64,000 bases of DNA, from the NCBI GenBank assembly GCA_905614365.1, contig CAJQSO010000025.1:1-64000 (forward strand). Direction: 5' to 3'. This DNA is from an uncultured Candidatus Thioglobus sp. Lineage in GTDB: Bacteria > Pseudomonadota > Gammaproteobacteria > PS1 > Pseudothioglobaceae. The notes below the pieces were generated by a model. The model ran no database searches, was not told the origin of the DNA, and saw only the letters and a list, made by a program, of their open reading frames with translations. Position numbers and translations under genes: made by a program. Positions 27,670 through 35,474 of this stretch are shown piece after piece; positions within the stretch are counted from its first letter, which is position 1; every line of letters begins with the position of its first letter.

Positions 27670-28118
27670 TAGAACTGCCAAGGCGTTCAAGGCCTGATAT
27701 CCATGCAGATATCAATATTGTTCCCTATATTGATGTCATGCTGGTCCTTTTGGTTATCTTTATGATGACAACACCTATTATTGAGCAAGGCGTTGAAGTT
27801 GATTTGCCAAGTGCGCCTGCAGGTGTTGTTGATTATCAAGACCAACAGCCATCAATCATTTCAGTTGATGTAGATGGGAACTACTTTATAAATCCAATGA
27901 CCAGTCCTGGAATGGATGCGATTGAAGATCTGGAGCCAGTGTCCTTAAATGTAGCTATAAACCAAATTCTTGCTCGAAAAGAGATTTATCCTGATATGCA
28001 GGTTTTTGTTAGGGGTGATAAAAAAGTTGCTTATGAAAAAGTTATTGAAATTATTGCTGTATTAAAACAGTATGGCAAGATTGATAAGGTCGGTTTTATG
28101 ACCGAAAACCCGAATTAA
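27666..28118 (+). CDS. tolR: Tol-Pal system protein TolR
   Basis: The 150-residue protein has a single N-terminal membrane helix with the proton-channel aspartate in NIVPYIDVMLVLLVIFMM, followed by a periplasmic domain (about 45-150). The periplasmic part has an unusual insert-like stretch (FINPMTSPGMDAIEDLE) in the middle. It overlaps tolQ by four bases and is 13 bases from tolA. Confidence 0.93.
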   Translation: MIELPRRSRPDIHADINIVPYIDVMLVLLVIFMMTTPIIEQGVEVDLPSAPAGVVDYQDQQPSIISVDVDGNYFINPMTSPGMDAIEDLEPVSLNVAINQILARKEIYPDMQVFVRGDKKVAYEKVIEIIAVLKQYGKIDKVGFMTENPN

Positions 28119-28131
28119 TTGAATTCTAATT

Positions 28132-29835
28132 ATGAATTTTTTAAAAAAAATTACTCAGTTTTTTAGTGACTTATTATCTAAAAAAGAAGATTTAACGTCA
28201 AATGAAAAAGATAAAAGTAAGTCAGCAGATCTAGCAGAAGATAAAACCTCTAGGTTTAAAAATTTCATTACTAAAGCTTCAAGTTCAATATATAAATACC
28301 TAAAAAAATTCGTCTTATTTCTATTAGGTCTCATAAATACAATGATGCGGCCAATGATTAAGATATCTAAAAAACATCCAATCGCTTTTTGGGCTGCAGT
28401 TATTTTGCACGCCTCACTTCTGTTTGGATTACTTTACGCGAATGTTGAGCGCTGGAGTCCTCCAGAGCAAAATTCCAGTATCTTGCCTTCTGCCCCAGTT
28501 CAAGCAGTGATGATTGATATGGAAATAATTGAAGCAGAGCAAGATCGGTTAAAAGATGTTGAGAAACAAAAGCTACAAAAGCTTAAAAACGAAGAAAAGA
28601 GATCTAAGACTGCTCAAAAAGATCAAAAAGTTGCAGAGCAGGAGGCTTTAAAGGCAAAAGCTAAAAAAATTATGGCAGAACTTCAGCGTAAATCAGAAGA
28701 GGCTAAAACTAAAGAGGCAGAAATATTAGCGAGTAAGGCTAATGAAATAATTGCAGACGCTGAAACAAAGACAAAAATTGAGCAGGCTAAGGCTAATGAA
28801 ATAATTGCAGATGCTGAAACAAAGACAAAAATTGAGCAGGATAAGGCAAAAAAAGCTGAAGTTAAGCGAATGGCTGAAGAGGCAAAGACCAAAGAGGCTG
28901 AGATTCTTGTTGAGGCAGCTGCTAAAAAAATTGAACTTGCTGAAGCAAAACGTAAGAAAGAAGAAGTTAAAACAAAACTTGCTGAAATAAAACGAAAAGC
29001 GGAAGAGGCTAAAACTCAAGAAGCAGAAATTTTAGCAAAAGAAGCAACTGCAATTGTAAAAGAGGCTGAAGCAAAGACTAAAGCTGAAGAACTTAAAACA
29101 AAAGAGGCTGAAGCAAAGACTAAAGCTGAAGAAATCAAAGCTAAAGAGGCAGTTAAAAAGGCTGTATTATTAGCCCAAGAAACAGCTAGAGATGCTGAAA
29201 TACTTGCAAAAGAAGTTGACAAGCAAGTTAAGAAGGCAGAAGCAAAACGTATAGCTGAAGAGCTAAAATTAAAAGAAGCTGAGGCAAAACGAATTGCATT
29301 AGAAATTGAAATTAAAGAAGCTGAAGTTAAGCAAAGTGCTGCAGAGGCTAAAACTAAAGAAGCTGAGTTGCTTGTTAAAGAAGCTTCCAAGCAGTTAGAG
29401 CAAGATCAGCAAAATAAGGATTTACTGGAGTTAGATATAGCAGCACTTAAAGAGGCTGAAGCTGAAATTCAATATAGGCAACTGCTTGCTAGAGAAGTTC
29501 AAGATGAGCAAGATACAGCAAGATCTTTAATTATTGAGGATCAACTGAATACCCTGCAGAATGCTTATATAAATAACATAGCAGCTAGAGTTAAAACCTT
29601 TTGGAGATATCAGTCAGCTGAAGATGATTGGACAGCTGAAGTTTACGTTGTTCAAGATAGAGACGGAAATGTTAAGGCTGTAGACGTTAAAAATGCAAAT
29701 GTTGGTAATAGCTCTCTTGGCAAATCATTCAAAGATTCAATTGAAAGAGCTGTAAATAAAGCTTCACCTCTTCCTGGGGCTCCTGATGAGGCTGTCTTTG
29801 ACAAAGAGTTATACTTTATATTTAGTGTAAATTAA
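28132..29835 (+). CDS. tolA: Tol-Pal system protein TolA, long form
   Basis: TolA links the TolQR motor to Pal across the periplasm. The membrane helix is at residues 83-103 (FWAAVILHASLLFGLLYAN), followed by a roughly 330-residue Ala/Lys/Glu helix and a C-terminal globular domain at about 475-567 (IAARVKTFWRY, AEVYVVQDRDGNVK, ELYFIFSV). Odd: about 80 residues precede the helix, while most TolA have about a dozen. The long helix is built from repeats, two of them near-perfect at the DNA level (28735-28842 and 29062-29145). tolB and pal do not follow. Confidence 0.9.
   Translation: MNFLKKITQFFSDLLSKKEDLTSNEKDKSKSADLAEDKTSRFKNFITKASSSIYKYLKKFVLFLLGLINTMMRPMIKISKKHPIAFWAAVILHASLLFGLLYANVERWSPPEQNSSILPSAPVQAVMIDMEIIEAEQDRLKDVEKQKLQKLKNEEKRSKTAQKDQKVAEQEALKAKAKKIMAELQRKSEEAKTKEAEILASKANEIIADAETKTKIEQAKANEIIADAETKTKIEQDKAKKAEVKRMAEEAKTKEAEILVEAAAKKIELAEAKRKKEEVKTKLAEIKRKAEEAKTQEAEILAKEATAIVKEAEAKTKAEELKTKEAEAKTKAEEIKAKEAVKKAVLLAQETARDAEILAKEVDKQVKKAEAKRIAEELKLKEAEAKRIALEIEIKEAEVKQSAAEAKTKEAELLVKEASKQLEQDQQNKDLLELDIAALKEAEAEIQYRQLLAREVQDEQDTARSLIIEDQLNTLQNAYINNIAARVKTFWRYQSAEDDWTAEVYVVQDRDGNVKAVDVKNANVGNSSLGKSFKDSIERAVNKASPLPGAPDEAVFDKELYFIFSVN
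28735..28842 (+). repeat. 54-bp tandem duplication inside tolA
   Basis: Two adjacent copies of a 54-base unit (28735-28788 and 28789-28842) differ at only two positions. Each encodes KANEIIADAETKTKIEQ plus one residue. The low divergence suggests a recent duplication that lengthened the TolA helix by 18 residues. Confidence 0.9.
29062..29145 (+). repeat. 42-bp tandem duplication inside tolA
   Basis: Two adjacent 42-base units (29062-29103 and 29104-29145), each encoding EAEAKTKAEE followed by four variable residues. The first 30 bases are identical; only the last dozen differ. Together with the 54-bp repeat it shows that this region expands by slippage or unequal recombination. Confidence 0.85.
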
Positions 29836-29849
29836 TCTAAATACTGAAT

Positions 29850-31886
29850 ATGAAAACACATGATTTTTTACTGGAATTGGGAACTGAGGAGTTACCACCA
29901 AAGCTTTTATTAAAGCTTTCAGAGTCTCTTAAAAATAATATCATTGATGAGCTTAAAAAGATTAATATTTCTTCAGCTAATGTCGTTTCTTTTGCTACTC
30001 CAAGGCGCTTAGCAATATTGATTACAGAACTTCAAAGCAAACAGAAAGACCAAATTATTGAAAAAAAGGGCCCTTCAACAGAGTCTCCAGAAATGGCGAT
30101 TAAAGGTTTTGCTAAATCTTGTGGGGTTGATCTAAGTAAGCTCGAAAAAAAATTATTAGGCGGTAAAGAGTATTTCTTTTATTCAAAAGAGGAGGCTGGT
30201 CAAAATATCAGCAGTCTATTGCCAAACATCATAGAAGGCTCGATTAAAAATATTCCAATTACAAGAGCAATGAAATGGGGCAATTCAGATTACTCTTTTG
30301 TCAGACCTGTTCATTGGCTAGTTATGATGCTTGATAAAGAGATCGTGCCAGCTAAAATAATGGGCCTTGAAAGTGGAAGAATAACTAAAGGTTTAAGATT
30401 TCAAAAAGATCTTACTATAGAGCTTTCTCACGCGAAAGAATACGAATCAGTTATGTCAGAAAGCGCTCAAATCATCGTTGATTTTAAGAAACGTAAAGAG
30501 ATTATCCGTGAGCAGGTGTTATCTGTAGCAAAGGAAAATAGTGCTGAAGTAGTAATAGATGAATCTTTGCTGGATGAGGTTTGCGCACTAGTTGAGTACC
30601 CTAGAGCTTTTGCTGGAAAGTTTGACGAGAAATTCTTGTCTGTTCCTCATGAAGCTCTAATATCTGCAATGAAGACACATCAAAAATACTTTCATTTAGT
30701 AGATAGTAAGGGAGTCTTGTTGCCGTTATTTATTTCTGTTGCAAACATTGAATCAAGTAATTTAAGGGTTGTTATTGAAGGCAATGAAAGGGTTATTCAT
30801 CCTAGATTAGCGGACTCTGAGTTTTTTTGGAATCAAGATAAGACTGTTAGGCTTGATCAGAGAATAGATGGCCTAGACAAAGTTTTATTTATGAAGTCTC
30901 TTGGCTCCATGGCTCAAAAAGCGAAACGAATAGAGCGTCTAAGTTCTTATATTGCTGAATTGGTTGGATTGGATCCTAAAGAATCTGCTCGAGCGGGCTT
31001 TTTATGTAAGTCTGATCTATTGAGCGAAATGGTTGGTGAATTTGCTGATTTACAGGGGATTATGGGTAGTTATTATGCTCTTAATGATGGAGAATCAAAG
31101 GCTATTTCAGTAGCTATTCGTGAGCACTATCAACCTAGATTTTCAGGTGATACATTGCCCTCAACAAATGAAGGTCTCGTAGTTGCAATTGCAGATAAGC
31201 TGGATACTATTACTGGTATCTATGGAATTGGACAGCCGCCAACAGGCTCAAAAGATCCCTATGCTCTGAGAAGACTTGCTCTTGGATTGCTTCGTATACT
31301 GCTTGAGGCCAAAATAGAATTAAATCTTAAGTCATTAATTAAAGTCTCTCTAGATTTGCACTTAGAGGGGGTCGATAGAGGCGCCTCTGATTTAATCTAT
31401 AAATTTATGATGGAGCGTCTAAAAGCCTACTATAAAGATGCTAATGTTGATAGCAATGTTTATGAAGCTGTTTTAGCAGTTAGTCCAGACTCACCGTTTG
31501 ATTTCCACTTGAGAGTTGAGGCGCTTAATGAGTTTACTAAGAGTGCTGATTCCAAGAGTTTGATTGAATCCAATAAAAGAATTGCTAATATTCTTAAAGA
31601 TTCAACTGAAAATCATAATGATCTTGATTCTGCGATGCTAATAGAGGATTCTGAAAAAAATCTATATAAAGCTACAGAGTTACTATCTAAACAATTATTA
31701 GATAAAAAAGATTACAAGACAACTATGCGCTCTTTGCTTGACTTAAAAGAGTTGATTGACACATTCTTTGATAATGTTATGGTTAACACTGATGATTTGA
31801 AAGTTCGTAAGGCTAGGCTTGCCCTAATCAATCAAGTTAGAGCATTATTTTTATCTGTTGCTGATATTTCTCATCTCTCATCATAA
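29850..31886 (+). CDS. glyS: Glycine--tRNA ligase beta subunit
   Basis: The 678-residue beta subunit has the standard start [15 protein letters not shown], then [32 protein letters not shown] and [29 protein letters not shown] (shortened here: [13 protein letters not shown]), and a C-terminal anticodon-binding part. It binds tRNA for the alpha subunit encoded by glyQ at 16145. Here it follows tolA after 14 bases and precedes dtd by three bases, so it is in a different operon from glyQ. Confidence 0.96.
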   Translation: MKTHDFLLELGTEELPPKLLLKLSESLKNNIIDELKKINISSANVVSFATPRRLAILITELQSKQKDQIIEKKGPSTESPEMAIKGFAKSCGVDLSKLEKKLLGGKEYFFYSKEEAGQNISSLLPNIIEGSIKNIPITRAMKWGNSDYSFVRPVHWLVMMLDKEIVPAKIMGLESGRITKGLRFQKDLTIELSHAKEYESVMSESAQIIVDFKKRKEIIREQVLSVAKENSAEVVIDESLLDEVCALVEYPRAFAGKFDEKFLSVPHEALISAMKTHQKYFHLVDSKGVLLPLFISVANIESSNLRVVIEGNERVIHPRLADSEFFWNQDKTVRLDQRIDGLDKVLFMKSLGSMAQKAKRIERLSSYIAELVGLDPKESARAGFLCKSDLLSEMVGEFADLQGIMGSYYALNDGESKAISVAIREHYQPRFSGDTLPSTNEGLVVAIADKLDTITGIYGIGQPPTGSKDPYALRRLALGLLRILLEAKIELNLKSLIKVSLDLHLEGVDRGASDLIYKFMMERLKAYYKDANVDSNVYEAVLAVSPDSPFDFHLRVEALNEFTKSADSKSLIESNKRIANILKDSTENHNDLDSAMLIEDSEKNLYKATELLSKQLLDKKDYKTTMRSLLDLKELIDTFFDNVMVNTDDLKVRKARLALINQVRALFLSVADISHLSS

Positions 31887-31889
31887 CGA

Positions 31890-32327
31890 ATGAAAGCCTT
31901 GTTACAAAGGGTTAGCTCATCAAAGGTAGAAGTTGAAGGAAGAGTAGTTGGTCAAATCAATAAAGGCCTATTAGTATTTATTGGTATTGAGAAAAAAGAT
32001 GACATAATATCTTCAGATAAGATGGTAAAAAAAATACTCTCATATCGAGTTTTTTCGGATTTGGATGACAAGATGAATTTAAGTGTTGGCGATATAAATG
32101 GAGACCTTTTAATCATATCTCAATTTACTCTTGCTGCAGATACTAAGAATGGAACAAGGGCAGGTTTTTCAACTGCAATGCCGCCAACAGATGCAGAAAA
32201 TCTTTACAATTATTTTCTTGAAAAAACTAAATCTATGGCCACAGTTACTGAAAGTGGTATTTTTGGAGCAGATATGAAGGTCTCACTTGTTAATGATGGA
32301 CCAGTAACATTTCTGTTAGAAACTTAA
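31890..32327 (+). CDS. dtd: D-aminoacyl-tRNA deacylase
   Basis: Dtd hydrolyses D-aminoacyl-tRNAs and Gly-tRNA-Ala. The 145-residue protein has MKALLQRVSSSKVEV, SQFTLAADTKNGTR (SQFTL active-site motif) and the terminal NDGPVTF (GP motif). It starts three bases after glyS; its linkage to a glycyl-tRNA synthetase gene fits its role in proofreading glycine/D-amino acid mischarging. Confidence 0.95.
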   Translation: MKALLQRVSSSKVEVEGRVVGQINKGLLVFIGIEKKDDIISSDKMVKKILSYRVFSDLDDKMNLSVGDINGDLLIISQFTLAADTKNGTRAGFSTAMPPTDAENLYNYFLEKTKSMATVTESGIFGADMKVSLVNDGPVTFLLET

Positions 32328-32373
32328 CAACTTATGCTTTCATCTATCTTCAACATATTTCCCAATATTTATT

Positions 32374-32715
32374 ATGATTAGTAATATCAAAATTTATGGA
32401 ATTAAGAACTGTGATACTGTCAAAAAAGCCCTTAAGTATTTATCTAGTAATGAAATAGATTTTGATTTTATAGACTTTAGAGTCAATCCAATTTCAAAAA
32501 ATGAATTTCAAAATATGATTGAAAAAGTTGGATTAGAGGTTCTTATTAATAAGCGCTCAACGACCTATCGATTATTAACTGATAGTGAGAAAGATAATGT
32601 TAATTTCGAGCTAATTTTGAAATACCCTACTTTAATTAAGAGGCCAGTCATGATTCAAGACAGTAAAATATTGGTAGGGTTTAGTGAACAGAAATATTTA
32701 GATTTTTTACGTTAG
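32374..32715 (+). CDS. ArsC/Spx-family protein, YffB type
   Basis: The 113-residue protein has IYGIKNCDTVKKAL near the N-terminus, with a single Cys in the CDT motif, and NKRSTTYR and IKRPVMI, which are typical of the YffB branch of the ArsC thioredoxin-like family. YffB proteins may be glutathione-dependent thiol reductases; arsenate reduction is not implied, as there are no ars genes nearby. It converges with trxA, two bases apart. Confidence 0.85.
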   Translation: MISNIKIYGIKNCDTVKKALKYLSSNEIDFDFIDFRVNPISKNEFQNMIEKVGLEVLINKRSTTYRLLTDSEKDNVNFELILKYPTLIKRPVMIQDSKILVGFSEQKYLDFLR

Positions 32716-32717
32716 AT

Positions 32718-33077
32718 TTACTTTTTATCTTTAAGCTCTTTTCTAACTTCATCCATATCAATTGATTTAGCTTTTTCTAATAAGTCTTCTAAATCTTTTC
32801 CAGACATAGATCCTGCCTGTGAAAAAATCCCAACACCATCTCTAAAAATCATCAAAGTTGGGATTGATCTAATTTGAAACTGAGCACCAAGCTCTTGCTC
32901 ATCTTCAGTGTTTACTTTAGCAAAAGTTACACCATCAACTTTCTCAGAGGTTTCCTTAAAGGTTGGAGCAAACTGGATACACGGCCCACACCAAGGGGCC
33001 CAGAAATCAATAATAACTATTTCATTTTTGTTAATAGTCTCATCTAGATTTGCTTGTGATAGTTTAATTACTGACAT
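32718..33077 (-). CDS. trxA: Thioredoxin
   Basis: This is a 119-residue thioredoxin with the redox motif WAPWCGPCIQF near residue 30 and the cis-proline region IRSIPTLMIF. It is slightly longer than E. coli TrxA (109) because of a charged C-terminal tail (DMDEVRKELKDKK). It reduces disulfides of ribonucleotide reductase, peroxiredoxins and others. It is divergent from ruvC. Confidence 0.95.
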   Translation of the reverse strand: MSVIKLSQANLDETINKNEIVIIDFWAPWCGPCIQFAPTFKETSEKVDGVTFAKVNTEDEQELGAQFQIRSIPTLMIFRDGVGIFSQAGSMSGKDLEDLLEKAKSIDMDEVRKELKDKK

Positions 33078-33165
33078 AAATCTTCCTTTTGAAAAAATTT
33101 AAAAAGTATTATAACTTTTTTACTAAAATACTGGTTAGTTTTTACATAGCTGATAAAATATCCTA

Positions 33166-33636
33166 ATGAAAATACTTGGTATAGATCCTGGCTCAAGAAT
33201 TACTGGTTTTGGCTTAATAGAGGCAAATAAACTAAAGTTTACATATCTTAGTAGTGGATGTATCAGAACTCAAGGTGATTTAAATGAGCGAATTATTACT
33301 ATATATGAAGGCGTTAAAGAAGTTATTGCCAAGCATGAAATTGATATAGTAGTTATTGAGAGAGTTTTTATGAGGCCTGACCGGCCAAATCCTGATGCTG
33401 CAATAAAACTAGGGCATGCGCGCGGGGCTATTATTTCTGCCACTGGAGGCCAAGGCATTCCAATTGTAGATTACACAGCCAATCAAATTAAAAAGGCAGT
33501 TGTTGGAAGAGGTCACGCATCAAAGGAGCAGGTTTCTTTTATGGTTCAGCAGCTCTTAAAATTAAACAAGGCGCCACAAGAAGATGCTGGAGATGCTCTA
33601 GCAGGAGCAATTTGTCATGCTTACCACGCGCTTTAA
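33166..33636 (+). CDS. ruvC: Holliday junction resolvase RuvC
   Basis: The 156-residue nuclease shows ILGIDPGSRITGFGLIE (first catalytic Asp), VVIERVFM (catalytic Glu), DAAIKLGHARGAI and the C-terminal EDAGDALAGAICHAY (last two Asp). It cuts Holliday junctions moved by RuvAB. It is alone on its strand, divergent from trxA and convergent with the cation-efflux gene two bases away, apart from ruvA and ruvB. Confidence 0.96.
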   Translation: MKILGIDPGSRITGFGLIEANKLKFTYLSSGCIRTQGDLNERIITIYEGVKEVIAKHEIDIVVIERVFMRPDRPNPDAAIKLGHARGAIISATGGQGIPIVDYTANQIKKAVVGRGHASKEQVSFMVQQLLKLNKAPQEDAGDALAGAICHAYHAL

Positions 33637-33638
33637 AA

Positions 33639-34775
33639 TTAACTAAAGTAAATCTTTACTTCTCCAAATCCTGGAAGTTTTTTTATAATTTCGCTGAGAT
33701 CAAAATTGATTGTACTAATTTTATTATTATCTAAATAATCAACTGAAAGATAAAAATCTACTAGTATTTCACCTTCAAGGTAGTGCAGCTGGGTTCTTTC
33801 AATTTCATAAGCACAGCTCTCAAGCTTTAGTGATTGAGCAATTATTCTTAATGCTTGAGATCTCTCAGGAAGATTTTTATAGGGCGCGTCTTCTTTTTCT
33901 TCATCATTTTCAGGGTCAATATGAACAGTTATGTCATCAAGCTCTTCTATGCATTCTCTCGCAACCCTCTCAACGCTCACACTTATTATATGTCCCTCAC
34001 TAACAGACAAAAATGGATTGACTTGAACGTGAACATCAGCAGATTTTTTGTGACCAACTTTTCTTGTTCTTAGAGTATGAACACTATTGACTCCTTTAAT
34101 TTCAGTAAGTGCTTTACGGAGGTTTTTTAGGTCTTCTGGGTCAATTGAAGTATCTACTAACTCTTTAGTTGCTTCAAATCCTAGTTTCCAGCCAATATAA
34201 ATGATCATTAAACCAACAATAATTGCAGCAATGCTATCAAGGAAAAAGTATCCGTTTGCAGCGCCTATAATTCCAATAACAACAACTATTGAAGAAAAAG
34301 CATCGGTTCTATGATGCCAAGCATTGGCTTTAAGTAGGTCAGATTTAATGTTATTAGCAACTTTAACTGTATACCAATATAAAGCTTCTTTACTAAGAAT
34401 TGATAATGCAGCAGCTGCAATTAGCCAGTTTTCATGCCTTAAGGCAGTAGCATTTCCTAAACGACCAAATCCATCAAAGATAATAATAGTGCCAACTATC
34501 GCTAAAAAGATACTTAATCCTAAAGTTGCAACCGTTTCAAATCTCTCATGTCCATATGGATGGTCAGCATCTGGAGCTTCTCCAGATAGTTTTGCAGCAT
34601 ACCAAGTAACCCAATCTGTTAGTAAGTCTGAGAAAGAGTGAATACCATCTGCAATTAAAGCGCCTGATTGTCCAATGACGCCTATGGATATTTTTATAAC
34701 AGAAAGTAAAAAATCAATAATTGCACCTATAACAGTAGCTTTTTGACTTTCTTTAGTGCGATTTATAGAGTGCAT
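33639..34775 (-). CDS. Cation diffusion facilitator family transporter (FieF/MamB-like)
   Basis: The 378-residue protein has six membrane helices (about 10-200) with metal-binding Asp/His in DGIHSFSDLLTDWVTWYA and HHRTDAFSSIVVVIG, then a cytoplasmic domain with HTLRTRKVGHKKSADVHVQV. CDF proteins export Zn2+, Fe2+ or Mn2+ by proton antiport. The C-terminal 80 residues extend beyond the usual domain and are unassigned. A strong predicted Fur operator lies 114 bases upstream, but it is placed for the opposite strand. Confidence 0.88.
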   Translation of the reverse strand: MHSINRTKESQKATVIGAIIDFLLSVIKISIGVIGQSGALIADGIHSFSDLLTDWVTWYAAKLSGEAPDADHPYGHERFETVATLGLSIFLAIVGTIIIFDGFGRLGNATALRHENWLIAAAALSILSKEALYWYTVKVANNIKSDLLKANAWHHRTDAFSSIVVVIGIIGAANGYFFLDSIAAIIVGLMIIYIGWKLGFEATKELVDTSIDPEDLKNLRKALTEIKGVNSVHTLRTRKVGHKKSADVHVQVNPFLSVSEGHIISVSVERVARECIEELDDITVHIDPENDEEKEDAPYKNLPERSQALRIIAQSLKLESCAYEIERTQLHYLEGEILVDFYLSVDYLDNNKISTINFDLSEIIKKLPGFGEVKIYFS

Positions 34776-34874
34776 TTACAACTTAATATATCAAGTATTT
34801 AAATATCTATTTTAAGTTAATTGCCTTTATTTTTCATTGAAATCAATTAATTTAAATATATTTTTAAATATAGC

Positions 34875-34909
34875 TTGCAATTGTTAATGAGAATGAGTAT
34901 CATTATCAT
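34875..34909 (+). promoter_or_regulatory. Predicted promoter with overlapping Fur box
   Basis: Bases 34889-34907 (GAGAATGAGTATCATTATC) match the 19-bp Fur consensus GATAATGATAATCATTATC at 16 positions. Two overlapping sigma-70-like promoters share the site: TTGCAA with TATCAT (34875 and 34898, 17 bases apart) and TTGTTA with TATCAT (34881 and 34904, 17 apart). Bound Fur-Fe2+ would cover the -10 box, so the transcript should appear in iron shortage. The nearest downstream elements are the 46-codon ORF and terminator. Confidence 0.75.
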
Positions 34910-34938
34910 TTAATAAATAATTAAGAAAAGGTTCGAAA

Positions 34939-35079
34939 TTGATTACTAGTAAATTCAGCATCCTAATACAATCTCCTAAGATCGTACTGCTGCAATATAT
35001 TGGTAATTATTTCAACTGCTTCAAAATAGTCCTCCGAAACTATGATGAAGCATATATCAAAGGAGTTTTAACCAAGTGA
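34939..35079 (+). CDS. Possible 46-residue iron-regulated small protein (HemP-like by faint resemblance)
   Basis: The frame starts at TTG 34939, seven bases after AAAAGG, and ends in TGA at 35079. It begins about 30 bases after the promoter with the Fur box. The protein has ITSK at the start, a hydrophobic middle (SILIQSPKIVLLQYIG) and ends with IKGVLTK. This faintly recalls HemP, a small Fur-regulated family that begins ISS-like and ends KLILTK, but eight extra residues separate the blocks. Codon third positions look somewhat richer in G/C than neighbours, which argues against coding. HemP is only a suggestion. Confidence 0.3.
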   Translation: MITSKFSILIQSPKIVLLQYIGNYFNCFKIVLRNYDEAYIKGVLTK

Positions 35080-35140
35080 TACGTTAATTACATTCATACT
35101 TTTTTTACTTCCTTTAAATGTGTATGTGTGTGATTAATTG

Positions 35141-35180
35141 GCCCTATGTCTTCCTCCTTGCATAGGGCTTTCTTTAATTT
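35141..35180 (+). terminator. Rho-independent terminator of the Fur-controlled unit
   Basis: GCCCTATG (35141-35148) and CATAGGGC (35161-35168) form a perfect 8-bp stem around a pyrimidine-rich 12-base loop, followed by TTTCTTTAATTTT. No established gene lies directly upstream on this strand, so it marks the end of an otherwise unannotated transcript. Confidence 0.8.
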
Positions 35181-35194
35181 TATATAAAAACGAA

Positions 35195-35374
35195 ATGAAA
35201 TATTGGTATAGCTACAAAATCTTTATTCTAAAAAAAACTAATCGACTTGACTTTAATTCGATGAGGCAGCTAGGTATTCCAAAAAAAATAATTGGCAAGG
35301 TAATTCTAGATGAAGTTATAAATGATTTCAGACTTAAAAAAAATCTGTCAAATCATAACTTTAAATACAACTAA
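35195..35374 (+). CDS. Possible 59-residue small protein, unknown
   Basis: ATG at 35195 opens a 59-codon frame (MKYWYSYKIFILKK...) that ends 100 bases before the formate dehydrogenase gene. The middle (MRQLGIPKKIIGKVILDEVI) could form a basic amphipathic helix. There is no good ribosome binding site and no recognised family. A longer version beginning at TTG 35138 is not credible because it would start in the terminator. It could be chance ORF content in AT-rich DNA. Confidence 0.25.
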   Translation: MKYWYSYKIFILKKTNRLDFNSMRQLGIPKKIIGKVILDEVINDFRLKKNLSNHNFKYN

Positions 35375-35474
35375 TTCTCAGTTAATTTAACACTTTCGTA
35401 AATTAAAAAATTAATAAGTACTTCCACAATGTTTTTTAAATAACATTTTTATATTAATCAGTTAGGAGAGAGAA

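Larger units (their letters stand above)
34910..35180 (+). ncRNA. Candidate iron-responsive transcript (small RNA or short mRNA)
   Basis: A transcript from the Fur-boxed promoter to the terminator at 35141-35168 would be about 260 bases. It contains CCTCC twice (near 35030 and inside the terminator loop at 35149-35160, UCUUCCUCCUUG) and CTCCT near 34973, which resemble anti-Shine-Dalgarno motifs of base-pairing RNAs. It also contains one plausible short ORF, so it may be an mRNA, a regulatory RNA, or both. I recognise no known RNA family. Confidence 0.4.
34776..35474. other. 700-base stretch without an established gene
   Basis: From left to right it holds: a short AT-rich leader of the CDF gene; a plus-strand promoter with an overlapping Fur box (34875-34909); a 46-codon ORF with a ribosome binding site (34939-35079); a strong terminator (35141-35180); a weak 59-codon ORF (35195-35374); an AT-only hairpin AATGTT/AACATT (35428-35447) followed by T-rich sequence; and the AGGAG ribosome binding site of the formate dehydrogenase gene. 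No tRNA or repeat was found. Confidence 0.8.

Noticed and set aside
28683-29390. Long antisense reading frames within tolA (both strands)
   Set aside because: They are a by-product of the repetitive Ala/Lys/Glu codons of tolA; low-complexity Ser/Phe products, no ribosome binding sites.
32374-32715. Arsenate reductase
   Set aside because: The CDT motif fits YffB/Spx proteins, and there are no arsenic resistance genes near it.
34930-34940. GGTTCGAAAT resembling a tRNA T-arm
   Set aside because: No matching acceptor, D or anticodon stems in the surrounding sequence, and no closing pairs for the arm; it is a short chance match.
35138-35194. TTG-start extension of the 59-codon ORF
   Set aside because: The start would lie in the stem of the terminator at 35141-35168, and the extra residues have no support.
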